From Roseovarius sp. 217 (GTDB taxonomy: Bacteria > Pseudomonadota > Alphaproteobacteria > Rhodobacterales > Rhodobacteraceae), in contig NZ_CH902584.1 in the NCBI RefSeq assembly GCF_000152845.1, positions 2,431,680-2,495,679 of the forward strand: 64,000 nucleotides of DNA, written 5' to 3'. Positions 19,335 through 29,068 of this stretch are shown piece by piece (positions within the stretch are counted from its first letter, which is position 1; each line of letters begins with the position of its first letter). The position numbers and the translations under genes are program-made. The notes under the pieces were generated by a model. The model did not search any database, was not told the origin of the DNA, and saw only the letters and a program-made list of their open reading frames with translations.

Positions 19335-19913
19335 CTACCGGGTCAGCACCAACAGGCCACCCGTGATTTCGATGCTCGAGAACCGCTGCAAATACGCCAT
19401 TCCCAGCAATGACTGGCCCATCTCGCCCTCATTCACTACCGCGCGCACATCTGAATGTTGCACCGGCCCCACCGCCACGCTTTTCAGGCGCACCGGGGCC
19501 GTTCGCACCTCGCCATTGGCGGTAAAGGCGCGCCCCATATAGGCCAGCTTTCCGGTGTCGATCCCGATCCGCTCTGCATCGTTTTGGTTCAACACGATCT
19601 GGCTCGCTCCGGTATCAACCACGAACCGCACGGGCACACCCTCCACATCTGCTGTCAGATAATAATGCCCATCCGGCGCGCGCGGCAGCTCGATCCGATC
19701 CTCCGAGACCACGCTCTGCATGGGACGGACGGTCTGACGAATATCATCCCAGAGCCCGACCACAGCCAGAGCCCCGACGAAAATCAGCGCCCAGATCATC
19801 GCCTGTTGGATCAACTTGCCCAAGGAGGCGCGGTTCTGCACCACGAACCACATCAGGATCACCGATCCAAGGATGACGAGATACGTCAACTGTGTATAAT
19901 CAACCTGTTCCAT
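19335..19913 (-). CDS. Membrane-anchored retropepsin-like aspartic protease (TIGR02281 type)
   Basis: A 192-residue protein with two N-terminal membrane helices (TYLVILGSVILMWFVV and QQAMIWALIFVGALAVVGLW) and a single retroviral-type aspartic protease domain. The catalytic motif is FVVDTGASQIVLN, about residues 107-119, with a flap-like region and SLLGMAYLQRFSSIEI at the end. Such single-domain enzymes must dimerise. The family is common in alphaproteobacteria; substrates are unknown. It lies 17 bases after marC on the same strand, so the two may be co-transcribed. Confidence 0.85.
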   Translation of the reverse strand: MEQVDYTQLTYLVILGSVILMWFVVQNRASLGKLIQQAMIWALIFVGALAVVGLWDDIRQTVRPMQSVVSEDRIELPRAPDGHYYLTADVEGVPVRFVVDTGASQIVLNQNDAERIGIDTGKLAYMGRAFTANGEVRTAPVRLKSVAVGPVQHSDVRAVVNEGEMGQSLLGMAYLQRFSSIEITGGLLVLTR

Positions 19914-19930
19914 GGCTCAGATATAGGCGC

Positions 19931-20557
19931 TCATCCCGCCAGACCAAAGCCGCGCAGCCCGTCCAGAACGAATTGCACAGCGAGCGCCGCCAGCAGCATG
20001 CCCAAAAGGCGCGTCACCACGTTGATCCCGACCTTGCCAAGCGCGCGTTCCAGCAGGCCCGAGGTCAGAAACATCACAAAGACCAGGGCGATCACCGACA
20101 ACATCACGCCAATCACCCAGAGCAAGCCTTCGACCCCCGGCTTTTGCCCGGCCAAGAGGATCACCGTGGCAATCGACCCCGGCCCGGCGATCAGGGGAAT
20201 GGCTATGGGAAAGATTGACGGATCGTCACCCTCTTCCTCTTCTGCCGCATCTGCCTGTCCTTTGCGACGCTGTCCACGCCGCTCAAAGAGCATGTCGAGC
20301 GCGGTTAGAAACAGCAGCAACCCACCGGCGATGCGAAACGCAGGCATGGAAATGCCGATAAAGCTCAGCACCGCCTCACCGAGCGCGGCAAAGAGAATGA
20401 GCAGCAGCGCCGAGGTGACACAGGCGCGAATGGCAATCGCTCGACGTCGCGCCGTGTTCATGCCTTGGGTCAGCGCCACAAAGAGCGGCGTCATCCCGAT
20501 AGGATCAATGATCACAAAGAGCGTGACAAAGGCGGTGATCAGAAATGCGCTGTCCAT
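19931..20557 (-). CDS. MarC family integral membrane protein
   Basis: A 208-residue protein with six predicted membrane helices. Family segments: LFVIIDPIGMTPLFVALTQG at the start and PSIFPIAIPLIAGPGSIATV in the middle. MarC proteins were once linked to antibiotic resistance, but that has not held up, and their function is unknown. A hydrophilic loop (RRGQRRKGQADAAEEEEGDD) is highly charged. About 80-110 bases upstream, the decamer AAACGTACGG is repeated with 21-bp spacing. Confidence 0.88.
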   Translation of the reverse strand: MDSAFLITAFVTLFVIIDPIGMTPLFVALTQGMNTARRRAIAIRACVTSALLLILFAALGEAVLSFIGISMPAFRIAGGLLLFLTALDMLFERRGQRRKGQADAAEEEEGDDPSIFPIAIPLIAGPGSIATVILLAGQKPGVEGLLWVIGVMLSVIALVFVMFLTSGLLERALGKVGINVVTRLLGMLLAALAVQFVLDGLRGFGLAG

Positions 20558-20636
20558 ACGGGCCTTGCACCATTTTCAGGGTCAAATGCCAAGAGAAAAC
20601 CGCCCTCACCCCAGATTGCGGGCCAAAGGGGCTCCG

Positions 20637-20667
20637 AAACGTACGGTCCGCCCGCACAAACGTACGG
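20637..20667. repeat. Two direct copies of AAACGTACGG with 21-bp period
   Basis: Identical decamers begin 21 bases apart, two helical turns, in the short space between the ABC-F stop and marC. This spacing is typical of tandem protein-binding sites upstream of a promoter (here marC). No regulator is recognised. Confidence 0.35.
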
Positions 20668-20673
20668 CGCGCC

Positions 20674-22521
20674 TCAGCCCTCAGTTGCCTCAAGCCGCTC
20701 CAACGCTTCCATCCAGAGGGTTTCAGCCAGAGACAGACCCTGCTTGATTTCGGCGTATTTCTTTTGCCATTGGGTCAGCCCGTGGACATCGTGATAGATC
20801 TTCGGATCTGCCAGTTTCTCGGCGACCTTCCCTTCCATACCATGTAGTTTCTCAAGCCGCTCCTCACAGCGTTTCACATCCTGCCGCAGTTTGAGGATTG
20901 CGTCGCGCGAGGGCCGTTTGACCTTGATTTCCTTGGGTTTTTCGGCTGGTTTTTCCGTGTCCGAGCCGTTGAGCAGCATGGCGCGGTAACTCTCCAGATC
21001 GCCCTCATAGGGGGCCACTTCGCCACCTCGTACCAGCCACAGTCGATCCGCCACAAGCCCCAGGAGATGCATGTCATGGCTGACCAGAATGATTGCGCCG
21101 CTATAGGCGGTCAGCGCCTCCACCAGCGCCTCGCGGCTCTCGATATCAAGGTGATTGGTCGGTTCGTCGAGAATCAACATATGCGGCGCATCCACCGTCG
21201 CCAGCATCAACGACAACCGCGCCTTCTGCCCACCTGACAGTTTTCCCACCAGCGTTTCCGCCTGCTCCGCTCCAATACCAAAGCCCCCTAAACGAGCCCT
21301 TAACTTGGCGGGCGTTTCGGTTGGGCGCATCCGGCGAATGTGGTCGATGGGGGTCTCGTCAAGGTGCAATTCTTCGACCTGATGCTGCGCGAAATAGCCA
21401 ACGCGCAGCTTGGAAGACTTGTGCAGTTGCCCTTCAATGGGTTGAAGTTTGCCCGCTAAGAGCTTGGAAAGCGTTGATTTTCCTTCGCCATTCCGACCCA
21501 GCAGGGCGATCCGGTCATCCTGATCAATCCGGAGGTTCAGCCGCCGCAACACCGGCACGCCATCATAGCCCACTGATCCGCTCTCGATCCGCAGAATGGG
21601 CGGCGAGAGTTCTTCGGGCGTGGGAAAGGTAAAGCGTTTGAGCGCCGCCTCTTGCGGCGTCGTGATCGGCTTGAGCTTGGCGATCATCTTGAGGCGCGAT
21701 TGTGCCTGCACGGCCTTGCTCGCCTTGGCACGAAAGCGGTCGACAAAGCTCTGGAGATGCGCGCGGCGGGCGTCCTGCTTCTTGGCTTCAGAGGCGGCGG
21801 CGGCGAGACGGGCGGCACGGGTTTCCGCGAATGTCTCGTAACCCCCTTGATAAAGCGTGAGTTTCTTGTCCTCGAGATGCAGGATCGAGCCCACAGCACG
21901 GTTCAAGAGCCCGCGATCATGGCTAACAATCAGCACCGTATGCGGATAGCGCGCGAGGTAGGTTTCGAGCCACAACGCGCCCTCAAGATCGAGATAGTTG
22001 GTCGGTTCGTCCAACAGCAGCAGATCGGGTTGCGAAAAGAGCACCCCCGCCAATGCCACTCGCATCCGCCAGCCGCCAGAAAAGGCGGAGCAGGGCATAA
22101 GCTGTTCCTCGTCGGTGAAGCCCAGCCCCTTGAGGATGCTCGCGGCGCGCGCCTCGGCGGACCAAGCGTCGATATCGGCCAGACGGGTCTGGATTTCGGC
22201 GATCCGCGCGCCATCGGTCGAGCGCTCGGATTCTTCCATGAGTTCAGCACGTTCCGTGTCATAGCTCAACACGGTGTTGACGAGCGACACCTCGTTTCCG
22301 GGCACTTCTTGCGCCACGCCGCCGATGCGCGCGCGCGATGGCAGGCTGATGCTACCGCCCTCCAGCGCCAGTTCGCCTCGGATCAGGCGAAAGAGGGTGG
22401 TCTTGCCCGTGCCATTGCGGCCCACGATGCCAACCTTGTGGCCGTCGGGGATGCTGGCGGAGGCGCTGTCGATCAGGGTGCGGCCCGCGACCGAATAGGT
22501 GATATCATCAATGTGCAACAT
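20674..22521 (-). CDS. ABC-F family ATPase (ribosome-associated, Uup/YheS-like)
   Basis: A soluble protein of about 615 residues with two ABC domains and no membrane part. Walker A motifs: GIVGRNGTGKTTLF and LLGRNGEGKSTLSK. Signatures: FSGGWRMRVALAG and LSGGQKARLSLM. Walker B: LLLLDEPTNYLD and LILDEPTNHLD. A charged linker lies between the domains and a coiled-coil C-terminal tail (LRQDVKRCEERLEKLHGMEG) resembles Uup or YheS. ABC-F proteins act on ribosomes. The start is the ATG at MLHIDDITYS, where family homology begins; upstream codons have no support. It is divergent from ndk. Confidence 0.92.
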   Translation of the reverse strand: MLHIDDITYSVAGRTLIDSASASIPDGHKVGIVGRNGTGKTTLFRLIRGELALEGGSISLPSRARIGGVAQEVPGNEVSLVNTVLSYDTERAELMEESERSTDGARIAEIQTRLADIDAWSAEARAASILKGLGFTDEEQLMPCSAFSGGWRMRVALAGVLFSQPDLLLLDEPTNYLDLEGALWLETYLARYPHTVLIVSHDRGLLNRAVGSILHLEDKKLTLYQGGYETFAETRAARLAAAASEAKKQDARRAHLQSFVDRFRAKASKAVQAQSRLKMIAKLKPITTPQEAALKRFTFPTPEELSPPILRIESGSVGYDGVPVLRRLNLRIDQDDRIALLGRNGEGKSTLSKLLAGKLQPIEGQLHKSSKLRVGYFAQHQVEELHLDETPIDHIRRMRPTETPAKLRARLGGFGIGAEQAETLVGKLSGGQKARLSLMLATVDAPHMLILDEPTNHLDIESREALVEALTAYSGAIILVSHDMHLLGLVADRLWLVRGGEVAPYEGDLESYRAMLLNGSDTEKPAEKPKEIKVKRPSRDAILKLRQDVKRCEERLEKLHGMEGKVAEKLADPKIYHDVHGLTQWQKKYAEIKQGLSLAETLWMEALERLEATEG

Positions 22522-22657
22522 GGCCCCCCGCATGCCGTAAGTGCGCGCCGCCGTCAATCGCGGCTTTTCAAGGGGCGGTGTGCATGCTATCCGACCCGCG
22601 ATCAAACGCGGTCGGGCAAGGGGCCGGGCCGGTGAAACCTATGGAAAAGAGGCTGAA

Positions 22658-23080
22658 ATGGCTGTTGAACGCACGCTGAGCATCATCAAACCCGACGCGA
22701 CCAAGCGCAACCTGACCGGCAAGATCAATGCCAAGTTCGAAGATGCAGGTTTGCGTATTGTCGCCCAAAAACGCATCCAACTGACCCCGGAACAGGCGGG
22801 TGTTTTCTATGCCGTGCACAAAGAGCGCCCGTTTTACGGCGAATTGTGCGAATTTATGGCGTCAGGCCCGGTTGTGGTGCAGGTTCTGGAAGGCGAAGGC
22901 GCTGTGGCCAAGAACCGTGAAGTGATGGGTGCCACCAACCCTGCGGATGCTGCCGCTGGCACGGTCCGCGCGGAGTTTGCCGAGTCGGTGGGTGAGAATT
23001 CGGTCCATGGGTCGGACGCGACCGAGACAGCCGCTGTTGAGATCGCCTATTTCTTTTCCGGCCTTGAACTGGTCGGCTGA
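22658..23080 (+). CDS. ndk: Nucleoside diphosphate kinase
   Basis: Transfers phosphate between nucleoside tri- and diphosphates through a phosphohistidine. The 140-residue length is exact for the family. The start is [20 protein letters not shown], and the active-site histidine is in [13 protein letters not shown]. It is preceded by AAAGAGG and followed 20 bases later by a strong terminator. It is a single gene divergent from the ABC-F ATPase. Confidence 0.97.
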   Translation: MAVERTLSIIKPDATKRNLTGKINAKFEDAGLRIVAQKRIQLTPEQAGVFYAVHKERPFYGELCEFMASGPVVVQVLEGEGAVAKNREVMGATNPADAAAGTVRAEFAESVGENSVHGSDATETAAVEIAYFFSGLELVG

Positions 23081-23100
23081 TCTTGAAGTGATACCTGAAG

Positions 23101-23134
23101 AAAAGGCCGTATCCTATTGGGATGCGGCCTTTTT
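23101..23134. terminator. Bidirectional rho-independent terminator after ndk
   Basis: AAAAGGCCGTATCC and GGATGCGGCCTTTTT form a long stem with one G-U pair and a short loop. The A run on one side and T run on the other let it work in both directions: for ndk and for the small leftward ORF ending at 23141. Confidence 0.85.
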
Positions 23135-23140
23135 CATTTC

Positions 23141-23257
23141 TCAGATGCTGGCGTAATCCTGATAGACTGGTGCGGCATTTGGCTTGGGTTGCGCTTGCGA
23201 CGCGGGTTGCGGGGGCGCGGATTTGGGCCCGGGAATCGGGGGGATGGCCTGTGGCAT
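23141..23257 (-). CDS. Possible small proline-rich peptide (38 aa), unknown
   Basis: A short frame, MPQAIPPIPGPKSAPPQPAS continuing to QDYASI, with no recognised family. Support: GGAG about ten bases before the ATG, a proline/alanine/glutamine-rich composition that looks protein-like, and a stop just before the bidirectional terminator. Against: it is short and the space is open in other frames. It could equally be untranslated sequence. Confidence 0.35.
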   Translation of the reverse strand: MPQAIPPIPGPKSAPPQPASQAQPKPNAAPVYQDYASI

Positions 23258-23374
23258 GGGACTGCTCCATTTATGGGGTGGCAGACCTTGGACGGCCTGA
23301 CCTTTGATTATCCTTACAGGATCGGTAAGTTTCACGGCGCGGTTAGGGCGCAATTGTGGCGAAACTAAGGCGAA

Positions 23375-24424
23375 TCAAGCGCTTAGCTGGTCAACCACGG
23401 TGACGCCATAGCCCTGAAACCCGTCCATTGCGCTCAAGGCCTCGTTCAGCCCCGACAAACCGATGCGTTTGGTGATCAGGCGTTCGGGGTCGAGATGCCC
23501 GGCGGAGATCATGGCGAAGAGGGCAGCAAAGCGGTCCGCCCCGATGCCACGGGTTCCGTGCAATGTGATCTGGCGGGAATAAACCAGGTCGAGCAGGGGC
23601 AATTCGGGCGTGGCGTGACGGCCAAGGGGCATGCCGATCTGCACATGCCGCCCAAGTTTTCGCAGGCTTTTCAGAGAGTTGTGAAAGGTGTCGGTAATCC
23701 CGAGCGCGTCCAGTGACACATGCGCGCCGCCCTCGGTCATGTCGCGCACAGCGCTGCCCACATCCGGGGTATGGCTGGCATCAAGGGTGGCGGTCGCGCC
23801 GAGGGATTTGGCGATGCGCAACGCCTCGGGGTTGACGTCGATGGCCAGAACCCGCGCGCCAATTGCCGCGCCGATCATGATGGCCGCGAGGCCGACGCCA
23901 CCGCAGCCATGAACGCTAAGCCATTCACCGGGTTGAGTTTTTGCTCGGTCCACCACGGCGCGGAAGGCGGTGGTGACGCGGCAGCCCATGCCGGCGGCGG
24001 CCGCAAAATCCATCGCATCGGGCAGGCGCACGAGGTTGAAATCGGCGCGCGGGATGGCGAGGCGTTCGGCGAAGGCCCCCCAGCCGGTAAAGCCGATCAC
24101 CTGTTGATGGTTGCAGGTTGTCGGCTCTCCACCGCGGCAATCGGGGCAGGTCCCGCAGCCAAGGATAAACGGTGCCGTGACCCGGTCGCCAACTGCAAAA
24201 GCCCGACATTCTGGTCCGATTTCAAGGACTTCGCCCGCGAACTCATGCCCCATGACATGTGGCAGGATGACATCTGGATCGGCCCCTTTCCACGCGTGAT
24301 GGTCCGAACGGCAGACACCACAGGCGCGTACGGCGATCACCGCGCCGTCGCGGGGACAGTCGGGATCTGGCACATCGGTGATTTCTGTGGGGGTATTGTA
24401 ACAGGTCAGGAGGGCTGCGCGCAT
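23375..24424 (-). CDS. Zinc-dependent alcohol dehydrogenase family protein
   Basis: Medium-chain dehydrogenase, 349 residues. The catalytic zinc region is CGVCRSDHHAWKG with GHEFAGEVLEIG; the structural zinc cysteines are in CGTCPDCRGGEPTTC; the NAD-binding segment is VHGCGGVGLAAIMIG. The substrate cannot be deduced; alcohol/aldehyde interconversion is the family role. It is the next gene downstream of the serine-cycle operon on the same strand, about 150 bases from mtkB, with its own upstream GTAC-rich repeats, so it is probably separately controlled. Confidence 0.85.
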   Translation of the reverse strand: MRAALLTCYNTPTEITDVPDPDCPRDGAVIAVRACGVCRSDHHAWKGADPDVILPHVMGHEFAGEVLEIGPECRAFAVGDRVTAPFILGCGTCPDCRGGEPTTCNHQQVIGFTGWGAFAERLAIPRADFNLVRLPDAMDFAAAAGMGCRVTTAFRAVVDRAKTQPGEWLSVHGCGGVGLAAIMIGAAIGARVLAIDVNPEALRIAKSLGATATLDASHTPDVGSAVRDMTEGGAHVSLDALGITDTFHNSLKSLRKLGRHVQIGMPLGRHATPELPLLDLVYSRQITLHGTRGIGADRFAALFAMISAGHLDPERLITKRIGLSGLNEALSAMDGFQGYGVTVVDQLSA

Positions 24425-24480
24425 AAGGCACCTTTGGCTGGGGTTCGGCGCAGCCTAGAATGGGGTGCGAGACAGGGCAA

Positions 24481-24524
24481 GCGTGTACAGGATGTTCATT
24501 TTGTACACGCGTTTTGTACGCAAA
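24481..24524. promoter_or_regulatory. GTAC-rich inverted repeat upstream of the alcohol dehydrogenase gene
   Basis: GCGTGTACA and TGTACACGC form a perfect 9-bp inverted repeat with a 12-base spacer, followed directly by GTTTTGTACGCAAA. That last 14-mer recurs exactly at 59270-59283. It lies 57-100 bases before the alcohol dehydrogenase start codon and about 50 bases past the mtkB stop. It could be an operator or an RNA 3' structure. Confidence 0.45.
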
Positions 24525-24572
24525 TTCCGGTGGGGCCGCCCGCAGGGACAGGCGACCCCGGAGGGACGGGTT

Positions 24573-25457
24573 TCAGGCGACCATGCGCTCAACCACGTCG
24601 CCAAAGGAGGAGGGTGTCGGGACGATGGTGACGCCCGCCTCGGAGAGGATCTCGACCTTCTCTTGCGCCGATTCGCCGAAGGCCGAGACGATGGCCCCGG
24701 CATGGCCCATGCGCCGACCTTTGGGGGCGGAGAGACCGGCGATATAGGCGGCCACGGGCTTGGTCATGTGGTCGCGGATATAGGCGGCGGCTTCGGCCTC
24801 TTGCGGGCCGCCGATTTCGCCGACCATCACCACGGCGTCGGTGCCCTCGTCATTCTCGAACAACTCCAGAATGTCGCGGAAGGAGGAGCCGTTGATCGGA
24901 TCGCCGCCGATGCCCACCGAGGTCGACACGCCGATGCCGCGTTCCTTCATCTGGCTGGCGGCCTCGTAGCCCAAGGTGCCGGAACGCCCGATGATGCCCA
25001 CGCGACCGGGTTTGTAGATATGCGGCGGCATGAGACCGGCGAAGGCCTGACCGGGGGTGATGATGCCCGCGCAGTTGGGGCCAATCAGGCGCATGCGCTT
25101 TTCCGCCTTGTAGCGGCGCATGTAGCGCTTGACCTTGATCATGTCGCTGGCGGGGATGCCGTCGGCGATGCAGACGCAAGTGGTGATGCCCGCATCCGCC
25201 GCCTCCATTATGCTGTCGGCGGCAAAGGGCGGTGGGACGAAGCAGATCACGAGATCCGCGCCTGTTTCGGCCACGGCCCCTTTGACGGTGTTGAAGACGG
25301 GCAGGCCGTTATGCTTGGTGCCGCCCTTGCCGGGGGTCACGCCGCCCACGACATTGGTGCCGTGGTTGATCATGTCCTGGGTATGAAAGCTGCCGATGCG
25401 GCCGGTGAGGCCGGTCACGAGCACGCGACTGTTCTTGTCGATGATAATGGCCATCAT
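24573..25457 (-). CDS. mtkB: Malate-CoA ligase subunit alpha (MtkB; SucD-like)
   Basis: ATP-dependent malate-CoA (malate thiokinase) alpha subunit, 294 residues, homologous to succinyl-CoA synthetase alpha. It has the CoA-binding Rossmann start ([20 protein letters not shown]), [26 protein letters not shown] and the phosphohistidine motif [10 protein letters not shown]. Succinate versus malate specificity is inferred from the operon: it follows mtkA with a four-base overlap and malyl-CoA lyase and serine-glyoxylate aminotransferase genes lie upstream, the serine-cycle order of methylotrophs. Confidence 0.88.
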   Translation of the reverse strand: MMAIIIDKNSRVLVTGLTGRIGSFHTQDMINHGTNVVGGVTPGKGGTKHNGLPVFNTVKGAVAETGADLVICFVPPPFAADSIMEAADAGITTCVCIADGIPASDMIKVKRYMRRYKAEKRMRLIGPNCAGIITPGQAFAGLMPPHIYKPGRVGIIGRSGTLGYEAASQMKERGIGVSTSVGIGGDPINGSSFRDILELFENDEGTDAVVMVGEIGGPQEAEAAAYIRDHMTKPVAAYIAGLSAPKGRRMGHAGAIVSAFGESAQEKVEILSEAGVTIVPTPSSFGDVVERMVA

Positions 25458-26644
25458 GCGGCTCCTTTTGCGGCGGGTTTCGTGTCAGACCAAGCCCGAA
25501 CCACCAGATCAGCGGCGTCGGCCAGGGTCTCGGCGGTCAGGATCGGCAAGCCGCTCTCTGCTATAAGGCGGCGACCCTCTTCGACATTGGTGCCCGAGAG
25601 GCGCACGACGAGGGGCAGGGTGAGGTTCAATTCGCGCACCGCGCGGATCACCCCCTCTGCGATCCAGTCGCAGCGGTTGATGCCCGCAAAGATATTGACG
25701 AGAATCGCCTCGACATTGCGGTCGTTGAGCACGGCGTTGAACGACATCAGCACCCGTTCCGGGCTGGCCCCACCGCCCACGTCGAGAAAGTTGGCAGGCT
25801 CGCCACCCGCCATCTTGATCATGTCGAGTGTCGCCATTGCGAGACCCGCACCGTTGACGATACAGCCGATTTCACCCTCAAGACCGATGTAGTTCAGGCC
25901 CCGGTCGCCTGCGAAGGTTTCACGCGGGTCTTCTTGGCTCTTGTCGCGGAGTTCCGAGATTTCGGGGCGGCGGAAGAGCGCGTTGTCGTCAAAGCTGACT
26001 TTGGCGTCGAGCGCCATGATTTCGCCCGAGGTGGTGACGACGAGCGGGTTGATTTCCACCATACTGGCGTCGGTTTCCTCCATCATCCGGTAACAGCCGA
26101 TGATGGTCTTGACCGCCTGCGGGATGAGGGCGGCGTCGAGCCCGAGGGAAAATGCGATTTCGCGTGCCTGAAACGCCTGCATGCCCACCGCCGGATCGAC
26201 CACCGAGCGGATGATCGATTCGGGTTCCTGCGCGGAAATCTCTTCGATTTCCATGCCGCCTTGGCCGGAGGCCACGACGACGACGCGCTCTTCCTTGCGG
26301 TCCATCACGAAGGCCAGATAGATTTCCTGCGCGATGCTGGTGGCCTCTTCGATATAGAGGCGGCTCACCAGTTTGCCTTGGGGTCCGGTCTGATGGGTCA
26401 CGAGCATGCGGCCCAGCATCCATTGCGCGGCCTCGGAAATCTCGATCTCGTTCTTGCAGATCTTCACGCCGCCCGCCTTGCCGCGCGCGCCGGAATGGAT
26501 CTGGGCCTTGACCACCCAGCGGTCGCCGGACAGCTCTGAGGCGCGGTAGACGGCCTGTTCGGGGCTATAGGCGATCCCGCCGCGCGGCACCTGCACGCCA
26601 AAGCGTTTCAAGAGTTCCTTGGCTTGGAATTCGTGGATGTCCAT
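25454..26644 (-). CDS. mtkA: Malate-CoA ligase subunit beta (MtkA; SucC-like)
   Basis: Beta subunit, 396 residues: ATP-grasp domain ([37 protein letters not shown]), then a flavodoxin-like CoA-ligase domain ([49 protein letters not shown]). It makes malyl-CoA with MtkB. A canonical SucC is encoded 15 kb to the right, so this copy is free for the serine cycle. It lies between mcl (43-base gap) and mtkB (overlap). Confidence 0.88.
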   Translation of the reverse strand: MDIHEFQAKELLKRFGVQVPRGGIAYSPEQAVYRASELSGDRWVVKAQIHSGARGKAGGVKICKNEIEISEAAQWMLGRMLVTHQTGPQGKLVSRLYIEEATSIAQEIYLAFVMDRKEERVVVVASGQGGMEIEEISAQEPESIIRSVVDPAVGMQAFQAREIAFSLGLDAALIPQAVKTIIGCYRMMEETDASMVEINPLVVTTSGEIMALDAKVSFDDNALFRRPEISELRDKSQEDPRETFAGDRGLNYIGLEGEIGCIVNGAGLAMATLDMIKMAGGEPANFLDVGGGASPERVLMSFNAVLNDRNVEAILVNIFAGINRCDWIAEGVIRAVRELNLTLPLVVRLSGTNVEEGRRLIAESGLPILTAETLADAADLVVRAWSDTKPAAKGAA

Positions 26645-26687
26645 TTTGGTAGTCCTCCCTTTTCTGGTTGGCCTTTTGGTTTGGCCC

Positions 26688-27629
26688 TCAGCCTTTGGCG
26701 GCGATGGCGTCGGCGACGCTGATCACGTTATTGGCCATACGCTCGGATGCCGCGTCGATCATCTTGCCGTCGAGGCTGGCGGCCCCTTTGCCCTGGGCTT
26801 CGGCCTTGCGCAGTTCCTCGATAATGCGGCGGGCGCGGGTGACTTCGGCCTCGGGGGGCGAGAAGACATCATTGGCAAGCGCGATCTGGCTGGGGTGGAT
26901 GGCCCATTTGCCCTCGATCCCCAGGGTGGCGGCGCGTTTGGCCGAGAGCGTATAGCCGTCGGGGTCGGAGAAATCGCCGAACGGCCCGTCGATGGCGCGC
27001 AACCCGTAGGCGCGGCAGGCGACGGTCATGCGGCTGAGCGCAAAATGCCATTGGTCGCCGGGGTAGTCGGGGTTGAGGCCACCGATGACCACGGTGCGGG
27101 CGCGGTTGGAGGCGGCGTAATCAGCCACGCCGAAATGCAGCGCCTCGAGCCGTCCGGGGGCCGAGGCAATCGCCTCGACATTGGCCATGCCGAGGGCGGT
27201 TTCAATAAGCGCCTCAAGGCCGATCTGATGGGTAAAGCCCATCGCTGTCTCGATCTGGCTGACCATGGTTTCCACGGTGTAGAGATCGGCGGGCACGCCC
27301 ACCTTGGGAACAAGGATGGTGTCAAGGTGCTGGCCCGCCTGTTCCACGATCTCGACCACGTCGCGATACATGTAATGGGTATCCAGCCCGTTGATGCGGA
27401 TCGAGATGGTCTTGCCCTTGGCTTTCCAGTCGATGTCGTTCAGCGCCTGAATGATATTGGCGCGGGCCTGCACCTTGTCCGGGGGGGCGACGGCATCCTC
27501 TAGGTCAAAGAAGATGTAATCGACATCCGAGTCGGCAGCCTTGTCGATCATCGACGGGCTGGAGCCGGGCACGGCAAGTTCCGAGCGTTGCAGGCGTTGC
27601 TTTTTCAGCGGGTGAAGTGTGTAGCTCAT
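26688..27629 (-). CDS. mcl: L-malyl-CoA lyase (HpcH/HpaI aldolase/citrate-lyase family)
   Basis: Cleaves malyl-CoA to acetyl-CoA and glyoxylate; in the serine cycle this regenerates glyoxylate. The 313-residue CitE-like TIM barrel has [34 protein letters not shown], the metal-binding region [20 protein letters not shown] and [14 protein letters not shown]. Roseobacters also use such enzymes for beta-methylmalyl-CoA in the ethylmalonyl-CoA pathway, so a dual role is possible. It lies 12 bases after sga. Confidence 0.9.
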   Translation of the reverse strand: MSYTLHPLKKQRLQRSELAVPGSSPSMIDKAADSDVDYIFFDLEDAVAPPDKVQARANIIQALNDIDWKAKGKTISIRINGLDTHYMYRDVVEIVEQAGQHLDTILVPKVGVPADLYTVETMVSQIETAMGFTHQIGLEALIETALGMANVEAIASAPGRLEALHFGVADYAASNRARTVVIGGLNPDYPGDQWHFALSRMTVACRAYGLRAIDGPFGDFSDPDGYTLSAKRAATLGIEGKWAIHPSQIALANDVFSPPEAEVTRARRIIEELRKAEAQGKGAASLDGKMIDAASERMANNVISVADAIAAKG

Positions 27630-27641
27630 GTTATGTCCCGA

Positions 27642-28850
27642 TCAGGCGGCGCGGGCGGATGCGACGCGCACCTGCCGTGTTGGGGTGGAGGCGCGGAAAT
27701 GTTCCTGTGCGGCGGCGATCCCGCAGCCCGGTTCAATCGCGGCCCCGGCATCGCAGAGCGCCATTTCAGCGGCGGAGATGGCACCGCAGAGCATCACCGG
27801 GTTGAGCGAACCCAAGTGACCGATGCGGAAAGCGCGGCCTGCCAGCTTGGCCAAGCCAGAGCCGAGTGAGGTCTGATATTTGTGATAGGCGGTGGCGATG
27901 ACGTCGCGGGCATCGACGCCCTCAGGCGTGTAGATCGCTGACACCGTATCTGAGTGCCATTCCGGGCCATCCGCCACGAGGCGGCAGCCCTGCCATTCGG
28001 CAATCGCGGCGCGCACGCCCGAGGCGAGGCGGTGGTGACGCTCCCACACGCTCTCCATGCCCGCCGTCAACAGCATGTCGAGCGAGCAGCGCAACCCGCG
28101 CAGGAGCTGGGTGGCGGGGGTATAGGGAAAATAGCCGGTGTCGTTCAGCTTGATCATGTCGGCAAAGCTGAAGTAGCAGCGCGGCATTTTGGCACGCTCA
28201 TGGGCGGCGAGCGCCTTGTCGCTGACGCCCAAGAGGCCGAGACCGGCGGGCAGCATGAAGCCCTTTTGCGAGCCTGCGACGGCGAGGTCGACGCCCCAAT
28301 CCTCCATCTCGAATTCAATCGAGCCGATGGAACTCACGCCATCGACGAAGAGAAGTGCGGGGTGGTTCACGGCGTCCATGGCCGCACGGATGGCCGCTAT
28401 ATTCGAGGTGACGCCGGTGGCGGTCTCGTTATGGGTGGCAAAGACGGCCCTAATCTTGTGGTCCTTGTCGGCGGCGAGTTTGGCGGCGTAATCCTCGACC
28501 GGCACGCCCTTGCCCCACTCCACCTCGCAGAGGTCGACCTCAAGTCCCAGACGCTCGGCCATATCGACCCAAAGCATTGAAAACTGGCCGAAACGCGACA
28601 TCAGCACGCGGTCGCCGGTGTTGAGCGTGTTGGAAATCGCGGCCTCCCATGCGCCGGTGCCGGAGGTCGGGTAGACGAAGGCGCGGCCATGGGTCAGGCG
28701 GAACGCTTTTTTCAGGTCCGAGAGCAGGGGCAGGATGAAATCGCCAAAATCTGGCGCGCGCATATCCTCCATCGGGATGTTCATGGCGCGACGCACCTCG
28801 TCAGGCACATTGGTGGGTCCGGGAATGAAAAGATGCGAGTTGCCGTTCAT
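27642..28850 (-). CDS. sga: Serine-glyoxylate aminotransferase
   Basis: PLP enzyme that transfers the amino group of serine to glyoxylate, giving hydroxypyruvate and glycine; the key assimilation step of the serine cycle. The 402-residue class-V fold has the FIPGPTNVPDEVRRAMNIPM start, YPTSGTGAWEAAISN, LLFVDGVSSIGSIEF and the PLP-lysine motif AGSQKGFMLPAGLG. It is the first gene of sga-mcl-mtkA-mtkB, with a CTCC/GGAG ribosome-binding site. It also offers a sink for glyoxylate made from oxalate by the gene set 16-27 kb to the right. Confidence 0.92.
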   Translation of the reverse strand: MNGNSHLFIPGPTNVPDEVRRAMNIPMEDMRAPDFGDFILPLLSDLKKAFRLTHGRAFVYPTSGTGAWEAAISNTLNTGDRVLMSRFGQFSMLWVDMAERLGLEVDLCEVEWGKGVPVEDYAAKLAADKDHKIRAVFATHNETATGVTSNIAAIRAAMDAVNHPALLFVDGVSSIGSIEFEMEDWGVDLAVAGSQKGFMLPAGLGLLGVSDKALAAHERAKMPRCYFSFADMIKLNDTGYFPYTPATQLLRGLRCSLDMLLTAGMESVWERHHRLASGVRAAIAEWQGCRLVADGPEWHSDTVSAIYTPEGVDARDVIATAYHKYQTSLGSGLAKLAGRAFRIGHLGSLNPVMLCGAISAAEMALCDAGAAIEPGCGIAAAQEHFRASTPTRQVRVASARAA

Positions 28851-28955
28851 GTCTGTCCTCCTTCAGGCTTGGCCCTTTATGCGGGGGGCGCGGACATGGC
28901 GTAATGCCCGCGCGCATGGAAAAGCGCGGCTAAGCGAGGGGCTGATTGCCCCGGT

Positions 28956-28974
28956 GGGTAGGGGCAGCCTACCC
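28956..28974. promoter_or_regulatory. Inverted repeat between sga and its divergent regulator gene
   Basis: GGGTAGG and CCTACCC with a 5-base spacer lie in the 218-base divergent space, about 105 bases before sga and 95 before the regulator start. The position suits an operator shared by the two promoters. No known protein is assigned. Confidence 0.35.
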
Positions 28975-29068
28975 GGTGGTGGATTGGCGGTATGCCGTTG
29001 CATTCTAAAAAATCGTTTGATTTCAGGACGTTCCTTGGTCTTGTATAAAGGGGCAGGAGGAGGAGCCC

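Noticed and set aside
24573..26644. Calling this pair the TCA-cycle sucCD
   Set aside because: It is embedded behind sga and mcl in serine-cycle order, and a canonical sucC lies elsewhere in the window.
28988..28997. CGGTATGCCG near sga as a GntR operator
   Set aside because: Only 7 of 10 bases match TGGTATACCA, and the outer TGGT/ACCA bases are not kept.
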